From Scleroderma bovista (lineage: Eukaryota; Basidiomycota; Agaricomycetes; Boletales; Sclerodermataceae), in contig JAYMGJ010000136.1 in NCBI GenBank assembly GCA_037178675.1, positions 33,238 through 97,237 on the forward strand: a stretch of DNA of 64,000 bases, read 5' to 3'. A program made the translations under genes and the position numbers. This document shows positions 10,584 through 22,560 of the stretch, piece by piece. Every line of letters starts with the position of its first letter. Within the stretch, counting starts at the first letter, position 1. The notes beneath the pieces are model-generated. The model did not search any database. It was not told where the DNA came from and worked only from the letters and a program-made list of their open reading frames with translations.

Positions 10584-13500
10584 TCATAATATAAGATTAC
10601 TACTCTGTTGACCGTCCACAGGTAGTTGTTGGTCTGGTGGCGGTTCCAAATTCGCCTGTGGATCGGAAATTTCGATACGATTCTCGTTCGTCGCGGATGG
10701 CTCTCCCTCTGGGCCTTCAGCTTCCGCAGCTAAATCTGTTTCTGTCTCCATCTCAGCAAGAGCTCGTCTAAAGAGAACGTGAGAACACGAGGCAAGACAA
10801 GTTAAAGTCCATACTGGTACGCTTCCCGGCAGTCTTTTCTAATGTTGTTCGTTTTCCATCGCTGGCGACGTGATTGTGGCGCCACTAGTTCCGAGTCAAG
10901 GTCTATTAACGAGATTAATGGTCCGCAATCAAAAGCGTTGATTGGTCCTACCGTTGTCTTCGCCCAGCAGTAAAAGTTTGCTCAGTTCAACCCATTGCCT
11001 ATTACGCAGGGTGTTAGCTCATCGGCACGATGAGGTTATCACAAATTACCATTGAGAGGCCTTGTCAAAGAACTGAACAAGATGCAATGGGCCACCTTCG
11101 GTTCGATGCACCATATCGCGTTGTCTCTTGACGGATTTGGGTATGCGTTCGTCGTCGGGCTCGAAGACCACTGCTGGCCACCACGGGTAGGTTTCTAAGC
11201 GAGGGGTCAGCACAATAAATGGTTCCCATACAGTCTTACACATACTGGCTTTCGCCCAAACTACGTTGTGACGATCAGTACAGCCGAATACATCCGTACA
11301 ATAACGTACCAAGTGTTCCACCCTCAAGCATCTTGCCATCCTCCAGGACAATTACACCTGGCTCGCGTCGGGGCGGCGGCGGCGGCGGCGCTATCTCTGG
11401 ACTTGCAACAGACGGAACTGGCTGACTAGATTGGATACCACCTGATCCGTCCCCTTTACCCTCCAGTTGGCCGCTATCTCCGTCCTCGCTCTCCAGATCG
11501 CTTAGGGAAGATAGGTCCGACTCCTCCAAGTTATGCATCTGTACATCGGCTGTCCGCGATGTCACCAGAATGGTGGTGTTGGGGGCCGCCGCCGCCGCTT
11601 TCCTCTCTGCTTTCCGCCGTAGGGCCTTCTCCTTCCGAATAGCGGGAGTATCCAATTCCTCGATGACAATCCGACCGTGCTCAGCGATAACTTTAGTGTG
11701 TGGATCAACAGGGATTGTGGCGATGCGAGCTTCAAGCTCCTCCTGAGTCATCTCTTCACGAGGAGCATCCTCTACAACTGGTGTTTCTATCTCAATCTTC
11801 TCTTCCACCGATAGTCCCGAAGGACCAGCCGGCGTTTCCAATACCGCAGAGCCCTGAAGGGGTTGATTCTCGGATGTCGCACCACTGACCGTAGAGACTC
11901 CAGACATTCCGCGATCTAGTTTTCGAGTCAGAGATAGGTGTCTGTTGGGTAGAATGATATGTCACCAACCTGTGCGCATCCGTTTCTTTGGCGGTGGTAA
12001 TGAGGAGCTGTCCACTGGCTGTCTTCCCCCGCGTTTCTGACCTGAGGGTAAAATCCAGCCAGCATCAAACATCTTAAAGGACCCTTGATTATCCACGTCC
12101 TCGACCATTTGGGGAACCCCCAGTTGGGACGATGTCGCTACAGATCCCCGGCGAGCTTTAACAGATGTCGGAACCGCTTGTAATGGATCCAGATCCTGCG
12201 CCTCGACCACTCCCCCTGTAGCTTCGGCTTCAAAAGCTGCTGCGACTGCAAGCGCGCGCCGTGTACGAGGAGCACGAAAACCGGGAGATATGTCTAGTGC
12301 ATTCGGTTCTCCGGCCTTAAGTTTCGATGTTTTGGCAGCTTTCTTCTTTTGAACCTTGGGTTTCGGTGGCGGTGGCGGTGGAGGCGGCTTGAGACGACCT
12401 AGGTCGAAACTGAACAACGAAGAGAGGGGGTCAGTTTCCAAGATGAATTTGAAGTCGTTCCGGATGGCTTCAGGAGAGTCTAAGAGCTCAAGGAGGTCCA
12501 ACGGAGGCTCAAGATCGCCGATGGGCTGTTGTGGTGGCTTTAGATCGGTACCTGCATCCAAGCCGGTGTCAAGAGGTGGATGGTACCGGGAAAGGGGGAG
12601 GTCGGCTAATATGGGCTGGATATTAATCTGCATGCGCTGAGCAATTTTGTAGAAGGATGTGCCAGGCTTGTTATACAAAATGGCATTTGACAAGACAAGT
12701 TCAATATCGTTCTAGATTGTCCTCAGTTCTGTTATCATCCAGCATAGAAACCTGCTGACCTTAAATGTATTCAAATCCCAGTACTCATGACGGTCTAGTC
12801 TAGCATCGATGATGTCCCAGCTCATGGGATACTGAACGACATCGTAGTAATCGGGAACCTGCGTCTTCGACACAGGGTGTTTGAATAGACCGTTGCGATC
12901 GAGCCTAAAACTATATGTGAATATGTCTTTTGGCAGAACCTAGCGACTCACGCAAGAATTTTCTCAAAGGCGAGCCGCATGGGGCCTTCGTGTGGGAATA
13001 AGATGACTTCAAGTACTCTATGGATCGACTCCAATTGAGCAAGTTTGCGGCTTTCCCGCTTACGACTCAACAGGGTGAGTTCACGCAGGATCTCGAGGTC
13101 CTTCCGGACCCGTCTCAGATGCTAAGGACGAGTTAGTTATTCACAGCATGCAGCGCCACACCAACGCACCTCGAGCTTCAGAGCTTTCTCCTCCTCTGTT
13201 TGTACTTTGCCCACATTCGAGGCGGTCCATGGTTCTAGATGAAGTCGCTTCAGGAGCGGCGCTCCACGTCTCGCCTCTCGTTTTAAGCTCCAATACTTGC
13301 AGACCATGTATATAAACTCTGACTTCTTTCGGATAGTGATTTTAGTGATATAGTTTAGAATTCGGTCAACGATGATTTGTGGAACAAGAGGTGGTCCGGT
13401 CTTGTAGGTTTTGGCGTATGCCCTTGCAGATTTTGACAGCTTGGAATTTGGGCTGGATGTGACACCATCGGCGGCCAAAGCTTTAAGTCTGTTCTCTGCT

Positions 13501-14817
13501 TGTTCTTTCTGTGCGAGCAAGACACACTTAAGGCTGACCAAAGGATTACGAAAGCGCGTTGCTCACCGAAAGGTGCTTTTCGCAATAGCAAGTCAGAGTG
13601 ACGGGCTCCGAACCTTGCGTGCTCTTCATGGGCATGAGCAGTTTCTCACTTCGCGCACAGGTAGTATGGAAGGCGAGGAAACAAGATGACTTTGTACACT
13701 GAATGCAAGCTCCCTCCCGGATTCCACATATAGAACATTTCTAAAAGGACAAACGTCATAAAGTTAGTGAATCGAAAAGGGATGGGCTCACTAGCTTCCA
13801 TCTTTGTTTGGGAATCTTTTCGGAGCCCGATATCGGCTCCATGAACACTTCGTTGGCGACTCGTATCTCAGGAATCCATATAGCACACAGGAGATGGGCC
13901 CACTCCCCAAGCACTGTTTGCTTGAAAGCGCCACCTTCATTTGGACAGAATATGCAAGACTGGATGTGAATTGCGAATTGGTCAGGGCAATGATTTGGAC
14001 TATCAAGAACCTTACAACAGGGGATTCCGGGGAAACAGTACATTTTCGACAGAGCCACTGACCCTCAGGAATGTAGGGAACGCCATAGCAATCTGAGGAA
14101 CGTCAAACATAAGGACAAGGCCATCTGAAGTACGTGGACGTACCCTGGTGTACAGCCAAGTTACACCCATCACAGAATACAATAGCATTACTATTTTCCC
14201 CCTCTGGATCGTCACAGATGGCACAGGTCGAATCTTCGGAGGGCATAGCGCAGTCGGGTTTGGGGATGTTCTTGGTCTATCACGGGCGTTCACACATTGC
14301 GCGGCAGGAGGCAATGTAAGAGCGCACCAAGTCAAAGTATTCCTTCTCCAGACGATCCATGATGATTTCGAAGGTCTCATATGTAATTGGGTTCAGCTGG
14401 TCCTTCTTACGTTCAATGTTGATTGCGTCAAGCCACTCCTGGTCTGCTCAAAGCGTCAGTACACCCTCGTTCGCGTACGACAAGCAGATTACCTTGTTCA
14501 TCCATGTCATATTCCACTTGAATTGCCAGGTCCCTCTCCAGAGGCTCTGGTGCCACGTCAGATACGAACGGAAGACCATGTAACGCTCATCCAACCTATG
14601 TGGCGAATGTAATGATCTGGTTTCTGAAACTCGGAGAAATCATTGTCTAATATGTTGTTAGCTGTATCTCCAGCGAGGACCGATGGAACGTACAGCCATA
14701 TGACCTTGCTTGCAAGTCATGGACTCCAGCTGGTTGAGTGGAATCATCGTCCGTGACGATTTCGAAGGAGACCTTGGGCAGTTGTATTTGTTCTGGAGAT
14801 TTCAGGCCACGACCCAT
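10584..14817 (-). CDS. NTO1: NTO1/BRPF-like chromatin reader (EPL, PHD, extended PHD, bromodomain, PWWP)
   Basis: Eighteen exons join in frame to 1125 residues: 14817-14694, 14646-14596, 14546-14493, 14443-14328, 14276-14144, 14092-14016, 13959-13792, 13740-13567, 13508-13170, 13121-12952, 12904-12760, 12711-11970, 11915-11310, 11260-11246, 11194-11050, 10998-10952, 10902-10815, 10767-10584. An EPL-like N-terminus ([13 protein letters not shown]) precedes a PHD finger at about 131-180 ([15 protein letters not shown]) and an extended PHD at about 186-299. A bromodomain lies at about 430-540, then Pro/Ser-rich linkers and a PWWP domain at about 967-1040 (YPWWPAVVF). This is the BRPF1/Nto1 scaffold of the NuA3-type histone H3 acetyltransferase complex. 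The ATG at 14817 was chosen because an in-frame stop without a usable ATG lies upstream. The gene is divergent from the reductase at 15024 across about 206 bp. Confidence 0.92.
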
Positions 14818-15023
14818 TAGGATAGACAGTAGGATAGTTGGAAGCAAAGATTCAAAGCATGTAAGTTGTGTAGACAGGGGAGGCAGCGGACGTGGTACGA
14901 AATTGGCAACCCTGTCTTTCGCAATCAACTGCCTTGCCACTGTCAACTGTTCGGCCGTGAAATGACCACGCGCTTCCAGCAAAAGGCTGCGTAAGTTCGC
15001 ATTGTCCTGCAAGTTCTCCCATC

Positions 15024-16695
15024 ATGCTCGACATCATCATACTCGGTGCGACGGGTAAGTCAGGCAGCCCCAGAAATTGGTTGGGTTTGGATGATACAGC
15101 AAATTACCCTCAGGTTACACTGGTCGCCTCATTACTCGATACCTTGCAGCACATCCGCAGCGTGCAGCGTTCACGTTTGGCCTTGCAGCACGCTCTGAGC
15201 AGAAACTTAAAGCTCTCAAGGAGGAGCTGGGTGATGCTGTTCGCCAAGTCCCGACATTCGTCGTGGACGTGACGAAACCGGACGACATCGACAGTATCGT
15301 TCAAGAAACAAGGATTGTGATCACTACTGTCGGACCCTATTGGCTTTGGGGCACGCCCGTGGTGCAAGCTTGTGTTCGCCATGGGAGACACTACCTCGAT
15401 CTCTCAGGTGAGACTCCATGGGCACGGGATATTATAACGAGGCAGGTGGTTTTGCTATTACATGCCTTCCGCCCATTAATACGAAGTCTCTACAGATTTG
15501 ATTACGCTTCTTCCAAGTCAAACACCATCATTGTGCCCTTCGCGGGCCTGGACTCAGTACCTTCCGACATCGTCGCATATGTCGCGAACAAGACACTCAA
15601 GTCATTTGCGGGTCCATCGACCAATATCGACATGTCGACGTCTGCGTGGAGGCTTAAAGGCACAGGGATATCTGGCGGGACGTTCTCTACCATAATCTCA
15701 AGTCTGGAAACTATCCCTAAGACCAAACTGAAGGCAGGTCTGTCAGACTTTGCGCTTAGTCCAGGTAAATTGTCTTTAAATGGGATGTGATATGTGATAT
15801 TCAAATAAGCGCTTTATTTCCTAGTGCAAGGTATACCCACGGGCCCACGTCGTCGAGCGTTTTACTCTCTGCCTATTTTGAACCCACCTGTGCGTGGTGC
15901 ACTTTATTTCATGTCGGTCGTGAACACCCTGATTGTCCAACGTTCCTGGGGCTTGTTTGAACTTGCCGCCCGAAACCCAACGGCAGTATTCCCACCCGGG
16001 CTGTCCTCAGCTGTGAACATGTCGGAGCTTTCGTACGGCCCTGCATTCAAGTACGAGGAATTCATGGTTCTGCCAAGTAGGCTTCATGCACTTCTGCTGT
16101 GGATGTCCGTGATAGTTGTGGGATATATGATGGCGATCTTCCCGCCGGTTAGCATGGTTCTGTCCGTTTTTGTCGCCTATACTGAACTTCCATGCCAATA
16201 GGCTAGGTGGGTAGCACGCAAGTTAATGCCGGAACCAGGACAAGGACCGACTGACCAGTAAGTAACCCGCACGATGAATTGTGCTGTTCAGAGCTAAATA
16301 ACCTCCGTATAGGCAACTTGAGGCGGGGTCTGTTCACATAACCAATATCACGACCTCCACTCCGGATGCCAAGGGCCAGACAGTCTCGGCACGTACAACT
16401 TTCAAAGGTAAAGGCGAACCTGGATACCTTTTATCTTCAAGTGAGTGGTCGACATCCAGTCGTGGACCCAGTATCAACGAATGCCGACTGACTATTACTT
16501 TCAGTCATGATTTCGGAGAGTGCTTTAGCCCTTGTGCTGAACAAGGACAGCCTACCGCCCTTCGGGCGACGGGGTGGTGTGCTCACACCTATGACTGCTT
16601 TTGGAGACGTCCTGATTCAGCGCCTGAACGCATGCGGCCGTATCAGCATAGATAGTGAAATCCTACCAACCTATGAGGAAAAGAAGCACCGTTGA
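15024..16695 (+). CDS. Saccharopine-dehydrogenase-like NAD(P) oxidoreductase
   Basis: Seven exons (15024-15054, 15114-15441, 15496-15764, 15825-16147, 16202-16257, 16313-16440, 16505-16695) give 441 residues in frame. The start MLDIIILGATGYTGRL is a Rossmann dinucleotide motif with the GATGYTG turn characteristic of the family. HYLDLSGETPW and GLDSVPSD are typical of the trans-acting enoyl-reductase/saccharopine-dehydrogenase-like branch rather than true lysine-pathway enzymes. A hydrophobic segment near residue 310 may anchor it to a membrane or lipid droplet. The substrate cannot be told from sequence. Intron 2 (15442-15495) needs a GC donor (AG|GCAGGT); with the nearby GT donor the next exon opens on a stop. 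A decayed inverted copy lies at 43.7-44.7 kb. Confidence 0.88.
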
Positions 16696-17151
16696 AGAAT
16701 TGGCCACATGGCAGCATTTTGACCTTTGATGTATATTCCAATTGCTGTATTTATTCGCTACAGGAATTGATTGACGATATCACGTTGACTAATACCCAAG
16801 CCCCCCCAAGCAGCCAACAAGGCACTCAACAATCACAATGCATAGGTACCTCCTATCAGGGCTGGCTTTCATCATGACGAGAAGAGCGATCGCAGGGCAT
16901 CAACAGCAATGATGAGGGTGAAGAAATGCGCCTGCTGCGGAGTAGACTGTCTCCCTCAAATAACACGAACTTGGAGGAAGTCCCGGCGACACCGACAAGA
17001 CGATGAAGACGACACTGTATGTGAAGCTGCATTGACTGCATTGTGGGGAAGGTAGGGTAAATGATTCAAATGCACCATCAAGGAGGCCCGTTAATCACCT
17101 GCTTTGATTTGAATCGGCGCCCTTCAGAACCAGCCAGCGGTACCGTACTTA
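16696..17151. other. Spacer without recognisable genes
   Basis: Nothing supportable is seen on either strand. Confidence 0.4.
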
Positions 17152-17616
17152 GTGGACATCGTGCTCGATGCATGTGAGGAAATCAACGCAGACTCGTCGC
17201 AGACGATCGAATTGCAATACCCACCTACTTACATCTTCGTGCGGATGATACGTACCAAAGTGGAAGCGTCGAAGGGTTGGAATGTAGTGTGCTTCCAATC
17301 ACGCCTCGGCAACAAAATCAGTCACCAGACGATAACCGTTACTCCTGTGTACCCGTTCACCGACTATCGTTCCCAAGCCCAAATAATCATCAATCTCGCC
17401 ACGCCTCCGACAGGCGCCTTTCAATGCATACGCCGCCTTATCACGAAGTCGCGGCAGAGACAGGATTTAGATGGGCGCTTATTTACCCACCATTCCAGTG
17501 AATGGTTACGCATGGAAGACGAACAGCTCGATGAACATATCCGAAGGATCAATTGTCTGCCCGTTGGTGGAGTAGCTGTTTCCGTTTCCGCTGGAGGAAT
17601 CATAGTGATTACTTAG
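17152..17616 (+). pseudogene. Relic of a PIF1-type helicase (mobile-element associated)
   Basis: The reading frame holds scattered pieces of the C-terminal part of the PIF1-like helicases found in many copies in Agaricomycetes. PPTYIFVRMIRTK is followed by VYPFTDYRSQAQ, matching the FTDYRSQGQT motif, and by HHSSEWLRMEDEQLDE near the end. The segment corresponding to the conserved ALSRxRGR motif is degraded (IRRLITKSRQRQ). The upstream Walker motifs are absent. I read this as a fragment left by a Helitron or similar element. It is unlikely to be functional. The identification rests on motif recall, not a search. Confidence 0.55.
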
Positions 17617-17988
17617 GGGCGATGCCTACTTATACATAGTACTGGCTGCTGCCAGCGGGGTTTGATATCTCCATAACGAGTTGGAATGGATAGAGGTCGC
17701 CTCGAAACAGGCTCAAGGGGCCTCCGGGGCGAGTGGCTGTCGCGAGCGATTGGGACCTGCTGCAAGTGAGATCCGAGATAAAGGGACGACGTCTGCCAGC
17801 AAGCGGGGTGGTGCAAGGTGTATCGGTCATCGTGCGAGTCGGAAAGAGCCTCTGAATGATCGTCTAAGAGCAGAAGGGAGTAATTTTCTGAGTCGAAAGG
17901 AGGGTCGAAAGCTCCGACAAATTGCAGATAGAATCAATGAGATAGGTCAAAAATGGAATACAATGCTCTGTACCAACTACATATCCTA

Positions 17989-19479
17989 TTACATACCCTT
18001 GAACTGTGAACCAGAAGTTACGCCAGTGGGACGTGTTGACTGAGTACTCGCACCTCGCCCTTTGATTTTCAGCTGACGATAATTAAAGAGACTGTTGAGA
18101 GACTCTGCATGGTCAGGATGACCTTGGGGACGCAGCACCAATGCTGCTTGTTCGAACTTGATGGCATCGTCCAGATCAGCTCGCCTGGCTAGCTTGGTGA
18201 ACCTGTCTGATAGACACCGTGCAAGGTCGTGCAAATGCTGCGCACTGGCTGGACTCCCTGATGGACAGACCTCTAACGCTTCCTGATACAGTATAACGGC
18301 TTCATCTACATCAGCAATGGCGCCCTGTTGTTGGAACCTGCGCAGAAGGAAAGCGGCGAGAGTGGTAAAGGACATTACATGATGGGGATGACCAGGGGGA
18401 CAAAGCTTCAATGCAGCTCGTGCGATGGCCACAATTTCATCCACAACTGGGGGAACGCCCCCCTCAACGTCCGAAATGTTTTCAAGTTTGTAGAACCTAC
18501 TGCGAAGGTCGGTAACAAGGCCGTGAAGGTATGTAGCACGGCCAGGATTCCCGAGTTCGCAAGATGCCAATGCACAGCGTCCAAGCGAGATACATTCATC
18601 CAAATCAGCTGCCATTTCATGTCTCTGCATTCGCTTTCGGACCAGAAGAAGCAGCTTGTCAATAGACTTTGCGTGGTCATGATGTCCCGGTGGATGGAGG
18701 TCCAATATAGCTCGGCGGAGGGAAATAAGCTCGTCCAAGTCTGCTGCAGCCTCCACCCTCTCAAATCGGGTGCTAAGACATTTCGCCAACTGGTCGAGTG
18801 AGCTTAGCCGATGGGAATGACCCGCAGGATGGAGGTCCAACACTGATTGATAAAGCGCAATGGCCTCATCAAGATCACAGTCCATACCGAGTTTCAGGAA
18901 CCTGTCCCTCAGGTAATCTGCAAGGATGTTGAGAGTCAAGGCATGATCAGAGTGGCCCGGGGAACAGAGCTCTAATGCAGCTCGACTAAACGAGATGGCC
19001 TCATCTAAGTCTGCTATGGTACCCTGCTTGTCGTACCGGTCACTGAAGCAAATTGCGAGATAATGGAGTGAGTTCGACCGATCGGAATGACCCGCTGGGC
19101 GTAGGTCCAACGCTGATTGATGCAGTGCAATGGCCTCATCAAGATCACAGTCCATACCAAGTTTCAGGAACCTGTCCCTCAAGCAATTTGCAAGGTTGTT
19201 GAGAGTCCAGGAGCGACCAGAGCGACCCAGGGAACGGAGCTCTAACGCAGCTCGACCGAGTGTGATGGCCTCCTCTAAGTCTGCTATGGTGCCCTGCTTG
19301 TCGTACCGGTCGCTGAAGCAGATTGCGAGATGATGAAGTGAGTCCACCCGATTGGAATGACCCGCCGGACGGAGGTCCAACGCTGATCGATGCAGCGCAA
19401 TGGCCTCCTCTAAATCCGCCATATTATCTATCTCCACGAATCTGCAATCCAGGGAATCTGCGAGGTTGTGGAGGGCCAT
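17989..19479 (-). CDS. Tandem tetratricopeptide-repeat protein, probably 5' truncated
   Basis: A single open frame of 496 residues built from about ten helical repeat units of 42-44 residues. The consensus is of the type ADLDEAIALHQSALDLRPAGHSDRSNSLHYLA. Such arrays are common in Agaricomycetes, often next to a CHAT protease-like or P-loop domain, neither of which is present here. TPR arrays bind partner proteins. Upstream the same frame continues for about 22 codons from an ATG (MTKLDNQIARNRKELEHHLP) but is cut by a TGA at 19495-19497. The true start may therefore be lost, with MALHNL a fallback. The DNA repeats also explain several long antisense frames. Confidence 0.7.
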   Translation of the reverse strand: MALHNLADSLDCRFVEIDNMADLEEAIALHRSALDLRPAGHSNRVDSLHHLAICFSDRYDKQGTIADLEEAITLGRAALELRSLGRSGRSWTLNNLANCLRDRFLKLGMDCDLDEAIALHQSALDLRPAGHSDRSNSLHYLAICFSDRYDKQGTIADLDEAISFSRAALELCSPGHSDHALTLNILADYLRDRFLKLGMDCDLDEAIALYQSVLDLHPAGHSHRLSSLDQLAKCLSTRFERVEAAADLDELISLRRAILDLHPPGHHDHAKSIDKLLLLVRKRMQRHEMAADLDECISLGRCALASCELGNPGRATYLHGLVTDLRSRFYKLENISDVEGGVPPVVDEIVAIARAALKLCPPGHPHHVMSFTTLAAFLLRRFQQQGAIADVDEAVILYQEALEVCPSGSPASAQHLHDLARCLSDRFTKLARRADLDDAIKFEQAALVLRPQGHPDHAESLNSLFNYRQLKIKGRGASTQSTRPTGVTSGSQFKGM

Positions 19480-20217
19480 AGCCCGACCAGTATCTCATGG
19501 GAGATGATGTTCCAATTCTTTTCGATTTCGGGCGATCTGGTTGTCCAACTTCGTCATCGTTCGTTCGGCTGTTGCATACGAGGTCGAAGATCACCGATAT
19601 TCACGGACGGCTGGTCTTTTAGAACACTAAGGTGAGATATTTGAAAGAGAAGCCTAAAGCGAACTCACCAAAGGTTCCTTTCGCGAAACAATAGAACAAT
19701 GGTTGGTTGGCCGATGAGGAGGTGAGCCCTTCGTTCAGGTCAGCTAGAACCTTAACAGAAGGAATGGGCCATACGGATGGGCCGAAGACTTGAAATGCGA
19801 AGAATTCGTGATATAGAATTAGATGCAAACCTATAAGTACAGTGAGGGAACAAAAGGGACCAACCGGACTTCGCACCTGTTGAACAAGCAATGCGGGGTA
19901 GGGGGCGATGGGAAAAGGGATGTGGACACGATTGAGGTGGGACTATGTGAGTTGCTTGCATGTGATCAGTGGAATCGCCTTGCGGTATCATCGTGTGATC
20001 TATTATTCTTTCCGTCGAGCTATGCTGCAGACTGCATCAGGGCCTCGAAGCCATGGGCAGACAAATTCAGTAAATGTAGATCGAGCTGCGTAGACGCGTA
20101 CACAGACGTGAAAGAGACTCGACTCGATGTTCAACTACATCACGCCCACGGAACCCCTTAGACAACTAGTGCTCATGTTCATATAGTGCGACGTACACAT
20201 CTGAGGCAAATAAGAAA
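19480..20217. other. Spacer; possible lost 5' exons of the TPR gene
   Basis: A minus-strand frame at 19619-19891 ends near a plausible donor (TTTG|GTGAGT at about 19667) but cannot be joined to the TPR frame without a stop. I see no domain in it. Confidence 0.3.
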
Positions 20218-21194
20218 CTAGTCAGAGAACAGCCGACCAAAAAACCCTCGCTTCGAAACCACCGACTCAACCTCATCCACATACTTAACCTTCACCCTGC
20301 CATCCCTTGTCTCAGCTCTCAACTCATCGCCTGCCCACCCCACTGGGCTAGAACTCGATCCAGATTCAGAGGCAGAAGCAGACACAGCCGAAAAATCACC
20401 AACGAAGACCTTCTTCGTGGAATTTACCGTGCCCAACTGTGTACTATTCCTAAGCAGCTCATCCGACAGTACACAGTTCCCATGTACAGATTTGAGCGCG
20501 AGATGTCCATGGAACGAACGTGGGATGAACACAATTACACGGCCGTCTCTCGAGAGAACTTCAAGAGACAAAGGATGAATATTGTCAATTGCGTTCTGCT
20601 CGCGACAGAGTGTTTATTCGCAGGAGTCAGGACTGGAGAGAGTGGTACACGCACGACTTTAACAGCGACAGAGCCATCCCTTGAGCTAACGTGTATCTTC
20701 GTTCGCCCCAGATCGTGGCGCGGTTTCTCCTGAAACGAGTGCAATTTCCGACCCACGATCCACAGATCAACATCCACACTGCCATCTCGCGTATGCAAAT
20801 ATAAATTCTTCCTCTCTTCCTCCGGGTTCAGCGGATGAAGGTAAGCATCCGGGATATGTAGCGATGGGTCGATCACGTATGTTCCTTTGATAGCATGGTG
20901 TTTTTCGTCGACATACAGGAAGTTTGTGGGTTTCTGATTGAGCTTGGTGAGTGGATCCCCTGCTGCTGATTGGATAGAGGTGGAGGCGGGTGTGGGAAGC
21001 TGTGGGTCTTGTGTGTGAATGTCATAGGCTGGTGGATAGTCTTCGGTGTCGAACTGATCCTGGACATAGTAGCATCAGGTGAATCGCAAGGCATGGGAAT
21101 AGATGGATCGACTTACACCCTTCGAGGAACTTGCTTGATCCTGTGTATCGCTGGTTTGCAAACTTTGTGCAGGAGTATTGTCTAGGATCATCAT
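20218..21194 (-). CDS. DUF7330-type protein of unknown function
   Basis: Three exons (21194-21117, 21059-20655, 20595-20218) give 286 residues in frame. After a low-complexity N-terminus the protein holds repeated beta-strand units with the motif xxxRDGSVxV: LHTRDGSVDVDLW, HVSSRDGSVAVKV, EVLSRDGRVIVFIPRSF, AETRDGRVKVKYVD. This fits a family of basidiomycete-specific putative adhesin-like beta proteins that I recall as DUF7330; the name is from memory. Function is unknown. No signal peptide or membrane segment is seen. A degraded copy lies next to HET gene B, at 31.83-32.3 kb. Confidence 0.75.
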
Positions 21195-21759
21195 GGTGGT
21201 AGTGCCAGATGGGTGATGCCACAGTGTTTCAGGGAAAGTTTACTAGCCACGGCGCTGGGAGGGACGGTGGCGATGGAGTACACGATGAGCCAGTCTGCTC
21301 ATACCATACAGTACATTTTGACGCCCCTGACTGCGGTGATACATGTCGGCTGCAAATGGAAAGGTGCATCAGCAAAATCGTCGAATTACGCTACGCTTGC
21401 TGAGTTTTTGAATACTCAGGAAGCACTCTGATTGGATGGGGATGGGGTTTACGACAAAGCTTAACTTCGACTAACGAGAACCATAATGCTAATCTCGAGA
21501 ATCAAATACACAGTACTGTATATATACCTAGGGACCTATTTAACTGATGCATATCATAGAAGGGTAGGCCCATGAATCAACAATGCAGCAGCTACTGGAA
21601 ACGCGAAGACGAAGACGATTGAAAATCCTCAACGTACCTTACTCTAATCTTCCCATCCATCACCTTAAGCTTGACTTCATCACCTGCTGCATGTAACCGG
21701 CTCGAATGTTAACAAAATCCGGCGTGTTACGACGGGCGGATGGATGTCGATATTGATGG

Positions 21760-22560
21760 AGAGAGCGTGCTTTTATTTCGGTACCAAGGAAATGACTTCC
21801 GAAAGCTACACAAACGTGGTGGGATGTCTAAGCAGTGCTAGCAAGGGTCAGGGTCAGAGGAACATCGTATAACCCTTGTGACGAGATGTCTGTTCGTGAG
21901 TCGAGGGGAGAGGGAAGCCAACAATGATTCGAAGCCGTCGTTACTTGGAAGCGACAGGCCAAATGGTTTATATAAATCGATTGATCCTAGGGCCGTCAGG
22001 TGACTTTCCCGCAGTGCAGACACGCCAGTCGGCAAACTTTGAAGATATTTCGTGCTTCCTTGGGGTAATGTCTGCATTTAAAGAAAGCAAGTTGAGGTCA
22101 GCAAAGAGGTTTCCTTCTCAGCAGAAGTCCACGGAGTCTGTGAAGTGACCATAGTCCCCCAACTATCCTCATAAGACTCAAATAGAGTATGAAAGATATG
22201 TATGCTCACCTCTATGCCATTCAGTGCGTATGAGAAAGTAATGTGCGTACACAAAAAGAATCTACTTACATACATCAACGTCCATTCACTTGATACATTA
22301 CCGAAACCGGGGTCCCGAAATACCTCGAGCTTAATTCCACAAATCCTTGAGCTCTTTCACATGATGCAAGAAGTCTGCAGGATCCAGGTTGGTCGAGGGA
22401 GACGGCTTTCCAACACCTTGCATTTCGAACGAGTTGCGATGCGGCTGATTGGATTCCGTGACCAAGCCAAATGGATGGACGAGAGCGACATGGCAGTGGG
22501 GCTTGTCTCCCTTTTTGGGGTGAGTCTGTCAGCCAGTCGGGTTAGAGACTATTGTTCACC
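21760..22560 (-). pseudogene. Decayed HET-gene fragment (3' part)
   Basis: Minus-strand sequence matching HET exon 3, intron 2 and the last part of exon 1 of genes A and B. For example, 22080-22160 aligns with 8100-8190, and 22290-22400 with 8460-8560. Most of exon 2 is deleted near 22240, and a further deletion near 22400 fuses exon-1 segments that are about 450 bp apart in the intact genes. Stops and frameshifts are present. It has the same orientation as all other HET copies. Confidence 0.75.

Noticed and set aside
14818..15012. NTO1 start further upstream at 15012
   Set aside because: The frame there begins with TTG after an in-frame stop; the ATG at 14817 fits the family N-terminus.
18328..18801. 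157-codon plus-strand frame opposite the TPR gene
   Set aside because: Mirror frame caused by the repeated TPR units.
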